A DNA stretch of 64,000 bases from Symbiodinium natans (GCA_905221605.1 CAJNDS010002160.1:295001-359000); one strand, 5' to 3'; numbered from the stretch's first letter, positions 8,887 to 19,301 are shown. Made by a program: numbers and translations. Notes: generated by a model from the sequence alone, not told the origin.

Positions 8887-11800
8887 ATGAAAGTTTTAAT
8901 AACAGTTGATGTAATATTTGAACATGCAGATGAAGAAGAAGAGATATCACACACGATAGGAAGTAGAAGATACAATATTTTAAATGAAGATGATTTAAAC
9001 AATGCTATAAACAATATGGCTAGTGATATTGAACTGTTAGTTGAAAACAAAAATCTAAAAAAATCAGGATTAAAAGTTAAGAAGGTTAATAAAATAACAA
9101 TTCATTATGACAAATACGACCCTACAAGGGCAGGTAAATTTATAGAACTACCTGATTGGATATCAAAGAAAAAAGCGTGTATTAATATTAAAAATTATGA
9201 TGACTTTTGTTTAAAATATTGTATTTTGTGTAGGTTTTATGACATCTACAAAAAAGACCATCCAGAAAGACTTTTTCATTATACAAAGCTATTAGATAAT
9301 GAAAGCTTAATAACATGGGATGGTGTGAACTTTCCAGCTTCAAATGAAGATATTCAACATTTTGAAGAAATAAACAACAATACCATTTCAGTAAATGTTT
9401 ATACAGTTGATAACGATAACAACAAAATAAGAGTAGACAGAGTAACAAAAATAGTTAAACCAAATTGTCATGTTAACCTATTAAGACTAGATGAGGATGA
9501 TAAAAGTCATTATGTTTACATTAAAGACTATTCTCGCTTAATGGGTTCTCAAACAAACAAAACAACTAATAGAATGTTTCATTGTCATTTTTGTCAAAAA
9601 GGTTTTAAACATGAACGCTTATTAACTGCACACACTATTAAAGGTTGTATGGCTAATGAGGTTCAAGCCATTGAGATGCCTGAAGAAAAAGAAAAAATGA
9701 TGTTTCAAAAACACTACAAAAAGTTGAGATGTCCTTATGTTATATATGGCGATTTTGAGTGTTTAACCACATTATCAAACGAGGGATTAAAGGGTCGTTA
9801 TCAGGAACGAAAACCAAGTGGTTTTATGTTAAATGTTGTTAATTCAATAACAGATGAAGTTAAACCATACATTTATAGCGGTGAGGATTGTATGGGTAAT
9901 TTTTGTAAAACGATGAATGAAATAAGAGAAGAAATATTTGAGAAGATGAAAACACCGAAGCCCATGATTATAACACATGAACAAGAAAAAGAGTTCCAAG
10001 AGTGTAAGAAGTGCTTTATATGTGGTGGTTCGTTTAAAAATACTAAAGATAAAAAGAAAGTTCGCGATCATTGTCATTTTACAGGATTATATCGTGGATG
10101 CGCTCATAACAAGTGTAATTTAGATTATTGTTTCAAATTCTTTAAAATTCCTATCTTTTTTCATAATCTTAAAAATTATGACGCGCACCTCATTATATCA
10201 AATCTTGATAAACTTAATACTAAAAAAGACAATATAAGCGTAATAGCACAGAACAGTGAGAAGTTTATTACCTTTTGTTTAAAACAGCTTGAATTTAAAG
10301 ACAGTTTCAGTTTCTTATCATCATCTTTAGATAAGTTAGTTAAGTTAACTAAATATGAGGATAATGTTAAAAGGGAGAACTGGACAAACCATTTCACATA
10401 CAGTAAACATAGTGAATATGTCAAGGATGATTATGATTTAGATTTATTAACAGATAAGGGTATTTATCCATATGACTATATGAAAAATTCAATGAAACAG
10501 AATTACCACCTAAAAAGGAATTCTATAGTCAACTAGCCGAAGAAGATATTAAAGATGAAGATTATGAAAAGGCACTACATATATGGAAACATTTTAAAAT
10601 TAAAAATCTCGGTGAGTATCATGACCTTTATCTTAAAACGGATGTTTTATTACTAACAGATGTTTTTGAAAATTTCAGAACAAAATGTTTAGAAGATTAC
10701 GGTTTAGACCCTGCTCATTATTACACACTTCCTAATTTTGCTTGGGATGCCATGTTATTAAAAACGGGTGTGACACTTGATTTAATATATGATGAAGAAT
10801 TATATAAAATAATTGAAAAGGGCTTGCGCGGTGGGATGTGTCAAGTTTCAAAGAGAAGAGCAGAAGCAAATAACAAATATATGAATGAAATGTATGACGA
10901 AAAGAAACCGTCTTCTTATATAAACTACCTTGATGCTAATAATTTATACGGTTTAGCAATGTGTCAAAAACTACCTTATAAAGATATTAAATTTGTTGAT
11001 AACTTTACTGAAGAACAGCTTAACTCTTGGAATGATACTAATGTAGGTTTTATATTGGATGTTGATTTAGAGTATCCTAAAGAATTACACGATAAACATG
11101 TTGATTATCCACTAGCACCTGAAATTATGAATGTAACGACAGATATGTTAAGTGAAACACAAAAAACCATTTACAAAGCATACAATCACAATAAAGAGCC
11201 TAGAGATGAAAAAACAAACAAGTTAATATTAAATGTTTATGACAAACAGAATTATGTATTACACATTAAGATGTTAAAATATTATTTGAAACAAGGACTA
11301 AAACTAAAGAAGATAAACAGAGCAATAATGTTCAAACAAAAAGACTGGTTAAAACCTTGGATAGATTTTAACACAAATAAAAGAAAGGAAGCTACAAGTG
11401 ATTTTGAAAAGGACATGTATAAATTAATGAATAACGCGGTGTATGGTAAAACGATGGAGAATGTAAGAGAACATATTAATTTTGAACTAGTTGATACACC
11501 AGAGCGTTTTCAAAAAGTAGTTAATGCTCCTACTTATAAACACAGACACATCATTAACGAAAATCTAGTAGGAGTTGAAAAGTTAAAGGAAACAGTAAAA
11601 CTCAATAAGCCTATATATGTAGGTATGAGTATATTAGATTTATCAAAGTTACATATGTATTCATTCTATTATGATGTGTTAAAGAAAAAGTATGAAGACA
11701 AGGTAAGATTAATATACACGGATACAGATAGTTTTGTTACTCATATAAAAACTGAAGACATATATGATGATTTTAATGATATGAAAAAGCATATGGATTT

Positions 11801-12195
11801 TAGCGGTTATGACAAAGAACATAAATGTTATGATGCTACTAATAAGAAGGTGCTAGGCAAATTTAAGGATGAAGTAGACGGTAAAATAATTACCAACTTC
11901 ATAGGCTTAAAACCTAAATCATATGCATTCAAAATATACAATCAAGAAAAGGAAGAAAAGAAATCAAAAGGAATTGTAAAACACAAGGTAAAGCGAGAAC
12001 TGAATTACAAAAAAATATTTAGAAACACTTGAAGATAACAGATGTGATACAGTCAGTTTTAACAGTATAAGAAGTAAAAACCATCAAATATATTCAATAA
12101 ATCAGGTAAAGATGGCATTATCAAGCTATGATAATAAAAGATATTATTTAGATAAGGTGAACAGTTTACCTTATGGGCATTATAGAATAGAATAG
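8887..12195 (+). CDS. polB: protein-primed family B DNA polymerase, frameshifted
   Basis: This is the replicative polymerase of the element. The first segment (8887-10536) has a C2H2-like finger (CHFCQKGF, about residues 233-254) and the exonuclease Exo I motif YGDFE (D289, E291). A Cys/His knot with VRDHCHFTGLYRGCAHNKCN follows, as in Polinton polymerases, then Exo II FHNLKNYDAH. The frame shifts at the A-run 10483-10487, and coding resumes with ELPPKKEFYSQL. The next segment holds Pol A LDANNLYG (near 10930), Pol B KLMNNAVYGKTM (near 11416) and Pol C YTDTDS (11715-11732). A second shift at A7 (12009-12015) separates the C-terminus, which ends LPYGHYRIE at 12195. Coding also extends upstream to 8773. 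All catalytic motifs survive. Both shifts are in homopolymers, so sequencing error competes with real decay. Confidence 0.93.
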
Positions 12196-12231
12196 ATTAA
12201 TTTTATAATTCCTAAAATTGTAAAATCAATC
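12195..12231. terminator. AT hairpin between convergent genes
   Basis: A 16-bp stem with two mismatches around loop CCTAA, starting at the polymerase stop and overlapping the stop of the minus-strand gene 12226-12408. It could serve both directions. Confidence 0.55.
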
Positions 12232-12408
12232 TTTTAAAATTTTTGATTTCATTTGTTTTTGTGCTCTACAGAACTTACAAGAACGGGATTTACAAGAATT
12301 TTTATTTACTATAAACATATTTGTTGGGAAATAATTACCACAAGTTTTACACTTTATAAATTGTTCTTCATCTTTGGTATTTTTATTTAAATCTATTTCA
12401 TTCTTCAT
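12226..12408 (-). CDS. small zinc-ribbon protein (60 aa)
   Basis: Two Cys pairs (KCKTCGNYF and SCKFCRAQ, plus an extra Cys in NSCKSRSC) make a compact four-cysteine zinc site in a basic protein. The start overlaps the end of the upstream gene (12398-12688) by 11 bp in another frame, so the two are probably co-expressed. It is convergent with the polymerase. A nucleic-acid-binding role is plausible, but no family is recognised. Confidence 0.7.
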   Translation of the reverse strand: MKNEIDLNKNTKDEEQFIKCKTCGNYFPTNMFIVNKNSCKSRSCKFCRAQKQMKSKILKD

Positions 12409-12688
12409 TAGAACTATAATATACCTTATCTTTTTTGTTATATTTAATTTTATAATAATCTAATGTTGTTTGTTTAGGTTGTAATATTTCTTTGTTATTT
12501 AACTTTGTCAAATAAACATTTTTCTTATTCTCGTATGTGGCTTCTTTATCGGTGTTAGGTTGCATATATCGCGGTTTAGTGTTCTTTTCTATATTATCAA
12601 TCTTTTCATTCATTTCCTCTAGCAACTTCAATATTTCTAAAGTGTTGACATAACATTTTTCATCAAATTCTTCTGTGGTTTTACTCAT
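12398..12688 (-). CDS. hypothetical protein with N-terminal coiled coil (96 aa)
   Basis: Residues 12-37 (NTLEILKLLEEMNEKIDNIE) form a heptad-like amphipathic helix. The rest is polar, Lys/Tyr-rich and probably disordered. It is first in a two-gene minus-strand unit with the zinc-ribbon gene at 12226. No family is recognised. The upstream sequence is AT-rich without a CTTAAAG box. Confidence 0.65.
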   Translation of the reverse strand: MSKTTEEFDEKCYVNTLEILKLLEEMNEKIDNIEKNTKPRYMQPNTDKEATYENKKNVYLTKLNNKEILQPKQTTLDYYKIKYNKKDKVYYSSNEE

Positions 12689-12751
12689 ATATGTATATTA
12701 AGAAAATAAGTTTTTAAATAAAAGTTTTTATAAAAAGTTTTACAAATATTA

Positions 12752-13141
12752 TTAATCTAATTTAGATTTTGTTGATATAATAATATTTATATCTTTCTTA
12801 ATCTCATCAACATCTGTTTCAAGACGCTCTACGCGTTCTTCTACTTCTTCAGGTGTTACTATTTTAGAACCCCAACCGGTGTCACAAATCTCAACCGAAC
12901 CTACTTGTTTGTTTTCTTCAGGTTTAAAAATGTCATCTGGTGATTGATGGCGACCATTCCCGCCAAATTTCATATTACGCTTGTCAACAACTGTTGTTGT
13001 TGTTGTCTTGTCAGTTTCTGTTATAGTTTTAGTTTCTTTATGATAAAATTGTTTTTTACATCTACACGGAATGCAAGATATACCTCGCGTGTTGATTTGA
13101 AAACCTTTGTCCTTGTTGCTATCTTCTGTTACATCGCTCAT
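12752..13141 (-). CDS. hypothetical protein with Cys cluster and C-terminal helix (129 aa)
   Basis: An N-terminal SCIPCRCKK motif (about residues 22-30) suggests metal binding. A Thr-rich segment (TTTTTVVDKR) follows, and a C-terminal helix EEVEERVERLETDVDEIKK looks like a coiled-coil oligomerisation tail. The start is fixed by an ATG next to a TTAATAATATG-like leader resembling those of the virion genes. No family is recognised. Confidence 0.65.
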   Translation of the reverse strand: MSDVTEDSNKDKGFQINTRGISCIPCRCKKQFYHKETKTITETDKTTTTTVVDKRNMKFGGNGRHQSPDDIFKPEENKQVGSVEICDTGWGSKIVTPEEVEERVERLETDVDEIKKDINIIISTKSKLD

Positions 13142-13205
13142 ATTATTAACAATTAGATTAAATGGTTAATAATATGATATTTCAAACTAATTCACACATT
13201 TGCTT

Positions 13206-13313
13206 ATGAAATGTGAATTAAAAGACGAGCACGGGCAATGGGGGAAGCAACTGCGGGTTATACAATCTGTTCTGTTTATTGTTAACCATTATATAATAGA
13301 AATTTATTTCTAA
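13206..13313 (+). CDS. possible 35-aa small protein
   Basis: A short open frame with a polar N-terminus (MKCELKDEHGQWGK) and a hydrophobic C-terminal half (VLFIVNHYIIEIYF), ending 9 bp before the ATPase start. It lies in the only GC-richer patch of this intergenic region. It could be a membrane-active peptide, a leader, or chance. Confidence 0.3.
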   Translation: MKCELKDEHGQWGKQLRVIQSVLFIVNHYIIEIYF

Positions 13314-13322
13314 ATAGTAATA

Positions 13323-14126
13323 ATGATAACTCCTATAGTTAAACCTGTTAATGTTAAAGAATATGATTTTAAACAATCTAAATATGAAATAGCACCACGA
13401 CTACCATTTAGTCAAATAATTATTGGTCCTTCAGGAAGTGGAAAAGGTATCTTACTACAATCAATGATATTAGATATTTATCGTGATGTCTTCGCTAGAA
13501 TATACATTTGGTCACCTTCAATTTCAGTTGATAGCAATTGGACACCAGTTAAAAAATACATTCAAGAAAATTTAAAGGTTGATTTAGAAAAGGAGAAATG
13601 TATGTTTGATGAATATGTCCCTTCAGAATTGGAAGCAGTGATAAAACGACAACATAAAGTAATAGAATATCAGAAAAAGAATGACCATAATAAATTACAC
13701 TCAATACTTATTATTGTGGACGACTTTGCTGATTCAAAAGCATTCTCTCGTAACAGTCCATTATTAAATCAGTTGTATGTTCGCGGACGCCATAATAGTA
13801 TTTGCATAATAACTTCAACACAAAAGTTCAATTCATTAAGTCCCATCATTCGCGTTAATAGTCGTCAGTTGTTCTTTTTCAGGTTAAGGAACTATAAAGA
13901 AATTGAAACAATGGTGGAAGAGTTAAGCGCAGTATTAATTAAAAAATCAACTGTAGCAGATGCTAAAAATCTGTCAGAAGCAAAAAAGCTATTGTTAGAA
14001 GTGTATAACATAGCGACAGAAGAACCTTATAGTTTTTTGTTTATTAAATTAGTGAAACCTAATGTAAATGATATGTTTTATAAAAGATTTGACGCTAAAA
14101 TAGTTATTGATGATGAAGACATTTAA
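13323..14126 (+). CDS. FtsK/HerA-type genome packaging ATPase (267 aa)
   Basis: The P-loop GPSGSGKG lies near residues 38-45 after a beta-strand (QIIIGPS). Walker B is IIVDDFAD (near 137-144), where the two Asp residues replace the usual DE. The arginine-finger and sensor region includes YVRGRHNSICIITSTQKF and a conserved RVNSRQLFFFRLRN. The length fits A32-like packaging ATPases of Polintons, PLVs and virophages, which pump the genome into the preformed capsid. The leader ends AGTAATAATG, like other central genes. The frame is intact. Confidence 0.92.
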   Translation: MITPIVKPVNVKEYDFKQSKYEIAPRLPFSQIIIGPSGSGKGILLQSMILDIYRDVFARIYIWSPSISVDSNWTPVKKYIQENLKVDLEKEKCMFDEYVPSELEAVIKRQHKVIEYQKKNDHNKLHSILIIVDDFADSKAFSRNSPLLNQLYVRGRHNSICIITSTQKFNSLSPIIRVNSRQLFFFRLRNYKEIETMVEELSAVLIKKSTVADAKNLSEAKKLLLEVYNIATEEPYSFLFIKLVKPNVNDMFYKRFDAKIVIDDEDI

Positions 14127-14160
14127 AGATAAAAGAGCTTTTAATACTTAATAAGACAAT

Positions 14161-14670
14161 ATGCCTAAAAAACCAATAGACTATACGAAAACGACATTTT
14201 ATAAAATCGTATGTAAAGATTTAAATATCAAAGATTGTTATGTTGGTCATACAACAGATTTTAGAAGAAGAAAACATCAACATAAACGAACTTGCTATGA
14301 CAAGACTGACACGATACATTATAATATCTACCTATATGATTTCATAAGAAATAATGGTGGATTTGATAATTTTGATATGGTTGAAATTAGCACAGAGTGT
14401 ATATCTAATTCATTAGAAGCACGACGAAGAGAAAGAGAATACATAGAACAATTGAACGCAACATTAAACAAGATAAAACCAGTAATAACAGAAGAAGAGC
14501 ACATAGAATATCAACACCAATACTATAGTGAAAATAAAGAACATCTTTTACAAAAATATAAAACGAAAATTGAGTGTGAGTGCGGAACAGTTGTAAGAAA
14601 GGCAGATTTTAGAAGACACGAAAGAAGCAACAAGCACCAAGAATACTTAAAATCTTTACAGAATGATTAA
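14161..14670 (+). CDS. GIY-YIG endonuclease with C-terminal zinc finger (169 aa)
   Basis: The N-terminal GIY-YIG domain is seen as FYKIVCKD followed by DCYVGHTTDFRRRKHQHK, with catalytic Tyr and Arg and the downstream Glu in EARRREREYIEQLN. The linker is basic. The C-terminus carries ECECGTVVRKADFRRHERS plus HQEYLK, a C2H2-like finger for DNA contact. Such nucleases are frequent in PLVs and giant viruses, in replication, resolution or homing roles. It is the first of two related genes (see 25162) and is followed by a strong hairpin. Confidence 0.88.
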   Translation: MPKKPIDYTKTTFYKIVCKDLNIKDCYVGHTTDFRRRKHQHKRTCYDKTDTIHYNIYLYDFIRNNGGFDNFDMVEISTECISNSLEARRREREYIEQLNATLNKIKPVITEEEHIEYQHQYYSENKEHLLQKYKTKIECECGTVVRKADFRRHERSNKHQEYLKSLQND

Positions 14671-14700
14671 TAATATTATCTTATTCATAATATTATTAAT
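14666..14700. terminator. perfect 13-bp stem hairpin between convergent genes
   Basis: ATTAATAATATTA at 14666-14678 and its exact reverse complement at 14688-14700, with a 9-nt loop. It overlaps the stop of the nuclease gene on the left and the stop of the 69-aa gene on the right. Confidence 0.7.
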
Positions 14701-14909
14701 TATATTAATGAATAGCTACACAAGTTTATAGCAGGTAATTTATAGTATATTTTATCACTTTTTGTTTCTTCTAACTTTTCAACTCTTTCAATTACATCTT
14801 TTAATGTATTAAATAATAATATATCTGTTCTTGTTTTTTCATCTATATCAAGTTCTTTTATTTGTTTCATATTTTTAGTAGCGGTAGATTTAGATGTTTT
14901 AGAACCCAT
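14700..14909 (-). CDS. small protein with myristoylation-like N-terminus (69 aa)
   Basis: Begins MGSKTSKST: Gly2 with a small residue at position 6 fits the eukaryotic N-myristoylation consensus. A helical, charged middle (LKDVIERVEKLEETK) resembles a coiled coil. A membrane-attached viral factor (internal membrane, egress or entry) would fit, but this is inference. Convergent with the nuclease gene, sharing a hairpin. No family is recognised. Confidence 0.6.
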   Translation of the reverse strand: MGSKTSKSTATKNMKQIKELDIDEKTRTDILLFNTLKDVIERVEKLEETKSDKIYYKLPAINLCSYSLI

Positions 14910-14947
14910 ATATTATTATTATTTAGATTTATATTTTTTCTAACTTT

Positions 14948-15115
14948 TTATTTTGTTTTTTTATAAACATTATCCCAGAATTTAGGATTAGCATTATAAC
15001 GGGCTTCTACTAACTTTTGGTGTTCTTTCGTGTTAATATGTTTCATATTCTCCTTTTCTGTTTCATCCGTTGGTCTCTTCAATCCACATTTACACATATA
15101 ATATGTTCGTGCCAT
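14948..15115 (-). CDS. 55-aa Cys/His protein
   Basis: Begins MARTYYMCKCGLKRP and contains KENMKHINTKEHQK: CxC followed by two His suggests a small zinc finger. It ends WDNVYKKTK. It lies 20 bp downstream of the fibre stop on the same strand, so it is probably expressed with it. Its first half is also present in the deleted copy (to about 5256), where the deletion joint cuts it. Confidence 0.6.
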   Translation of the reverse strand: MARTYYMCKCGLKRPTDETEKENMKHINTKEHQKLVEARYNANPKFWDNVYKKTK

Positions 15116-15135
15116 ATAATATTTTTAGATAATAA

Positions 15136-17506
15136 TTAATTTTTACTTTTTGCTTTTGGTTTAGCCTTTGGTTTCGGGCTTTCCTCACCTTTCAACTTTT
15201 TAACCTCCTTTTTTAAATCTTCAACTTCTTTCATTAACTCTTTCACACAACCCCATAACACAACTGACATTTTATTATACGCCAGTAATTTCATATTATC
15301 ATTGTTATGATATATTATATTGTCCCACTCCGGTGGAATTTTTGCATCCTTTACATCATCCGCTATAAAACCCAAATTACTTTTCTTTTCTTCATCGTTA
15401 ATAAAATTGTATGTTTTCGGTTGTATATATTTAACTACTTTATGACATTCTTTATTATTCACTTCTTTTATATTCTCTTTTATTTTAACATCTGATGTTT
15501 CAATTAGCGCAGTGCAGGTTAGAGTTCCTCCAATGTCAGCGTTATTAGTTGTAGTAAAGAAACCGTATACATCAACGCCTGTATTTGTAGCGTCTAATCT
15601 TGATAAATTATTATTACTTAATCTAATAAATCCATCCGTATCGGGATTATTTATTAATACCCTTTGTGAACCTGAAACATCAGTGTTTGTAATTTCTAGT
15701 TGACCGACTAAAGTAACTTTTCCATCAGTTAACTGAATTTCTGGCGTTGATGCTTCTAATCCAACTGTTAAATTAATATCTCCTAATGCATCACCATTTC
15801 TAATATATAATTTATATTGAGTATCCAACACTTCTTTAAATTCACTACTATTCTGGAACATAAAACGCCCCCAGCTAATAACATCTGCCTCTCCAACGAT
15901 ATTACCAATACTATTAAAAGTAAGATTATTTGTAACTGCTCTATTTAATGTAATACCGTTAGTGTCATTTAATTGTAATGCTATTGTTGAAGTAGTAGGA
16001 TCGGTTGTTCTATTTGATTGTAGTGAAAAATTGATTTCTTCTGTTGATATTACATTCAAAAAAATTATTAGCATCGATACGCTGAAATATCCTACCTGAA
16101 TTATTAACATAAATATCACTATTAAATGTTGATGTGCTTTGAAATGATGCTGTCCCACCAAAATTACGATTACCACCCGATACTTTTAATTTATTTGCAC
16201 CTTGAATAACACCAATACCTAAACTTAAACAATAAACACCATTACCGTTTGCTGTATTTAATAAAAGTAATGAAGAACTGTCGTTACTTGTGTTATAAGC
16301 ATTAATACCGAATGAAATAAATTTTAAATACCCCTGTGCGTTTTTAACACACATCACATTAGAGGCGTCTGTTGTATCTTTATAAAATGTTAAACCGTTA
16401 GTATCATTAATATTAAAATTTTCTCCATCAAAATTTATATCATTTGTTAAATCTAAATTACCATCTACTTTTAGATTTTGTCTGACAATAGCACTATCAA
16501 CAACATCAAATGTATATCCTCCTGTTAATGTATTTGATGCTGTATCTACTAATAATGAATGTGATTTAACATATTCATTAGCATTACTATTTAAATTTAA
16601 AACCCTTCCTGTGTCACCTACGGAATTATAACAATCAATACTGTCATTATTAAAAGTAACATAATTATCAGTATTTCTAACTGTAAATGATAAATTAGCG
16701 TCTGCTGTATTTTCTACTACTAAACCACCTGTTGGCGTTTCTATTTTACCTGACATTTTATACCCTGCGTTATTATTTGTTAAATCTAATTGTTTTATTG
16801 CATTATCTGATGTATTATTACATAATATTTTATCACCTTTTAAAGTTATATAGCTCGTTTGATTTCTAAAAATCGCTACATCTCTATCTGCTTCTGCTCC
16901 AAATTGATTACTGAAAATCAACCCTGCTAATGGTTCAATATTAAATGTTGAGTTTTTTAATGTTAGACCTTGATGTAAAATAGTAGGTCTTGATAAATCA
17001 ATGACTGGAAAAAATGAAACATTGTCAGTAAATAATGATAAATTAGCCTTCAATGCGAGGAAATTATCAATTTCTGTATCAGTGTATCCACCGCCACCTC
17101 CACCTGCACCTGCTATTAATGTATCTACCTCGCCCTTATTATAAAAATTGGTAGCTAATAATGTGTTGTTTTGATAATTAGTAGATAAATTTGTATCTAT
17201 TTGTGTTGATGTATAATAATTAGTAAATGTAGCGTCTATTTCTGTTTTATTGTAAAAATTGGTAGCTAGAACTGTGTTAGTTTGGTAATTGTTAGTTAAA
17301 TCAGTATTAATTGCATTAATATTATTGAAATTCTGTAGTTGTTTTGTATTTAAAACTGCTATAGCGTCAGTATTTGCTGTTACTTCTGTTGTGTTGTTTA
17401 TGTCGTTAAGTTCTGTTTTTGTTGCATATAATAAAGAAATGTCTGTTCCGCTTACAATAACATTATCTGCTGTTAACGTGTTTGTATTATTTAGTGTCAA
17501 AGGCAT
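15136..17506 (-). CDS. trimeric fibre-like protein with S74 intramolecular chaperone, frameshifted
   Basis: About 790 residues over two frames. The N-terminal part has repeated coiled-coil/beta segments (TNFYNKTEIDATFTNYY, then TNFYNKGEVDTL) and a Gly run, as in tail fibres. The middle is Asn/Thr/Ser-rich beta-structure. The C-terminus has the S74 motif SDVKIKENIKEV and LGFIADDVKD, then a coiled coil and a Lys/Pro tail (KPKAKPKAKSKN). S74 domains fold the trimer and then self-cleave. The two frames meet at the T7/A7 run 16058-16064. A role in host attachment is likely. A near-identical 3' copy exists at 5353-6098. It is downstream of the capsid gene on the same strand. Confidence 0.85.
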
Positions 17507-17510
17507 TAGT

Positions 17511-17548
17511 TAATATTAATAAAATAGAAAATTATTTTATTAATATTA
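17511..17548. terminator. perfect 15-bp stem hairpin after the capsid gene
   Basis: TAATATTAATAAAAT at 17511-17525 with its reverse complement at 17534-17548. It lies between the capsid stop (17558) and the fibre ATG (17506), both minus strand, so it would end capsid transcripts. Confidence 0.7.
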
Positions 17549-17557
17549 TTTCATTGT

Positions 17558-18991
17558 TTAATCATACACTTTCAGACCTAAATCCTTAATTTCTAATATT
17601 TGTTCCGACAGTAATGTTATATAAATATTATCAGGCATAGCAGTAGTCGTTATTGAAGCATTTGCAGGTTTAACTTTTACTAACATCTGTTGTCCGGCGC
17701 GTGTATTAATTCCTGTGTATGAACTGTCTGGAACTTTTTCAAATGAAAACCCAAATACAAATTGTCGGTCACGATATTGTCTAAAATCAATTGACATTGA
17801 ATGTTGATGAAACATTGGAAGATTTAATGCCTTTCTTAAGTGATAATAGCATTCTTGAAGTGATGTAATCGGATACTCTGCATATAGTTTAGAACCCAGT
17901 TGTATCTGCATTTGTAAATCAAAATTGTTATCATAAATTCCTTCAGTTTGTTCGTCTGATTGTTGTTGTGGGTGATAGAAACGACAAAATTCTTTGTCAC
18001 AGTATTCATAACCAGTACTTGGGTCTCCTTCTTTGTAAAATGTAATGAAAGATGCTACTAATTTAGATACTGAACGGATGACTTGGACATTAATATCAGT
18101 TGTGCCTTTTACTGATTGAGATTGAGTAATATAAGTTGTATAAGTAATGGGTAGTCCTTTTCCTTCTAAAAGATGTTTGACATATTCATTATTTAAATTA
18201 TTATCAAGGGTGCAAACATCACAAACAACACGAGCATTATTAATTTCCCAATCAGTGCTTGTATTTCTAAATTCAGCGTCCGCTTCTGTGGCAGGATTAA
18301 CATCAGTTACAAACCTATTTCCTACGGCGTCCGCCGTTGTAACATCTTCAGGGTCAATTACACAATCAGTAGAATTAGTGACCAATTCTAATTCAATTGT
18401 TAAATTTCCCATATACTTTAAAGGTAAATACTTTAATTGACTAAATAAACCACATAATGGTTTAAATCCAACAATCATTTTATCCTTAAAGCCTTGACAA
18501 GTTAAACCATTCACTTCATATTTTAGTCTTGTATCATTGTCATTAACTAATGTTTTAATTTCATCATCATATCTATAACCGAACCCTTCGTTACATTCGT
18601 CTTTTCTTGCTCCTGCTGACATCATTTTAGAGAACATATGATGAACACGGTTATAATTATCAAAATCTTCAACAACCTGATTACCGGCAATAATTCGCAT
18701 TCTTCTGAAGAAACAATAAGGAGGGGATAATGGACGGAGTTTGTTATTAAATGTTCCAGGGTCAAGATTTTGTAAAGTAAAAAATATTCTTACTGATTGA
18801 GGGTCTAACCACGCATTGTCTTCGGCAGTTAATGAAAATTTCAATACACGATTACCACTTGTAGGTTTATAGATATTTGAACCAGAAGGCCAAAATGTAA
18901 CGCTTCGTCTATCAGTAATATAAGAACTACCTTTGTTAAGCTTAAAGCTTAAATTATCTATTAAAATATCCTCTGGTGAAAAAGTTTCCAT
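17558..18991 (-). CDS. MCP: major capsid protein, double jelly-roll type (477 aa)
   Basis: Recognised by overall pattern as the MCP of Polinton-like viruses. The N-terminal strand region is ITDRRSVTFWPSGSNIY, followed by NRVLKFSLTAEDNAWLDPQS and the typical PPYCFFRRMRIIAGNQVVED. The second half holds LPLKYMGNLTIELELV and a C-terminal FGFSFEKVPDSSYTGINT. The length is within the usual 450-600 aa. It would form the trimeric capsomers of a T-numbered icosahedral shell. The frame is intact. It is first in a minus-strand virion unit with the fibre. No CTTAAAG box is present upstream; the leader is AT-rich. Confidence 0.88.
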   Translation of the reverse strand: METFSPEDILIDNLSFKLNKGSSYITDRRSVTFWPSGSNIYKPTSGNRVLKFSLTAEDNAWLDPQSVRIFFTLQNLDPGTFNNKLRPLSPPYCFFRRMRIIAGNQVVEDFDNYNRVHHMFSKMMSAGARKDECNEGFGYRYDDEIKTLVNDNDTRLKYEVNGLTCQGFKDKMIVGFKPLCGLFSQLKYLPLKYMGNLTIELELVTNSTDCVIDPEDVTTADAVGNRFVTDVNPATEADAEFRNTSTDWEINNARVVCDVCTLDNNLNNEYVKHLLEGKGLPITYTTYITQSQSVKGTTDINVQVIRSVSKLVASFITFYKEGDPSTGYEYCDKEFCRFYHPQQQSDEQTEGIYDNNFDLQMQIQLGSKLYAEYPITSLQECYYHLRKALNLPMFHQHSMSIDFRQYRDRQFVFGFSFEKVPDSSYTGINTRAGQQMLVKVKPANASITTTAMPDNIYITLLSEQILEIKDLGLKVYD

Positions 18992-19032
18992 ACTTCTATA
19001 TATAGTTTAGCAGAGAAAAAAATTAAATTATG

Positions 19033-19064
19033 TTTGATTAAATATTTTTAAATAATTAATCAAA
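19033..19064. terminator. AT hairpin after the 81-aa gene
   Basis: TTTGATTA at 19033-19040 and TAATCAAA at 19057-19064, overlapping the stop of the minus-strand gene 19056-19301 and upstream of the capsid ATG. Confidence 0.5.
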
Positions 19065-19301
19065 TATATTAAATTTAAACTTAATATTATTTTCATTGTT
19101 TTTCTTTCCTTTCTTTGTGTTTATAGTCTCCTTCAATTGCATCTCTCCTCCCTCATCAACTAACTTTCTTATTTCTTCATAACTGTTCTGTTTAAACTTT
19201 TTATCTGGTTTAGGCTGTTCCATTTTCTCATAACTAGTAGCTTTATAAGCAAACATCATTAATACTATTGAGAAATTAATTAAATTGTTGCATAAACTCA
19301 T
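19056..19301 (-). CDS. small protein with hydrophobic N-terminus (81 aa)
   Basis: Residues 5-19 are hydrophobic (NNLINFSIVLMMFAY), enough for one short membrane segment or a signal anchor. The rest is highly charged with Lys-rich runs. Its ATG overlaps the 3' end of the lipase-like gene by 26 bp in another frame. An internal Met at residue 15 or 16 is an alternative start that would remove the hydrophobic part. No family is recognised. Confidence 0.55.
   Translation of the reverse strand: MSLCNNLINFSIVLMMFAYKATSYEKMEQPKPDKKFKQNSYEEIRKLVDEGGEMQLKETINTKKGKKNNENNIKFKFNIFD

Noticed and set aside
8887-12195. Alternative genetic code explaining split genes
   Set aside because: Most breaks are one-base shifts at A/T runs, not reassigned stops; only the integrase has an in-frame stop.
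13142-13175. Terminator hairpin (TTATTAAC ... GTTAATAA)
   Set aside because: It lies upstream of a minus-strand start and 150 bp before a plus-strand start, not at a gene end; more likely part of a divergent promoter or chance AT pairing.
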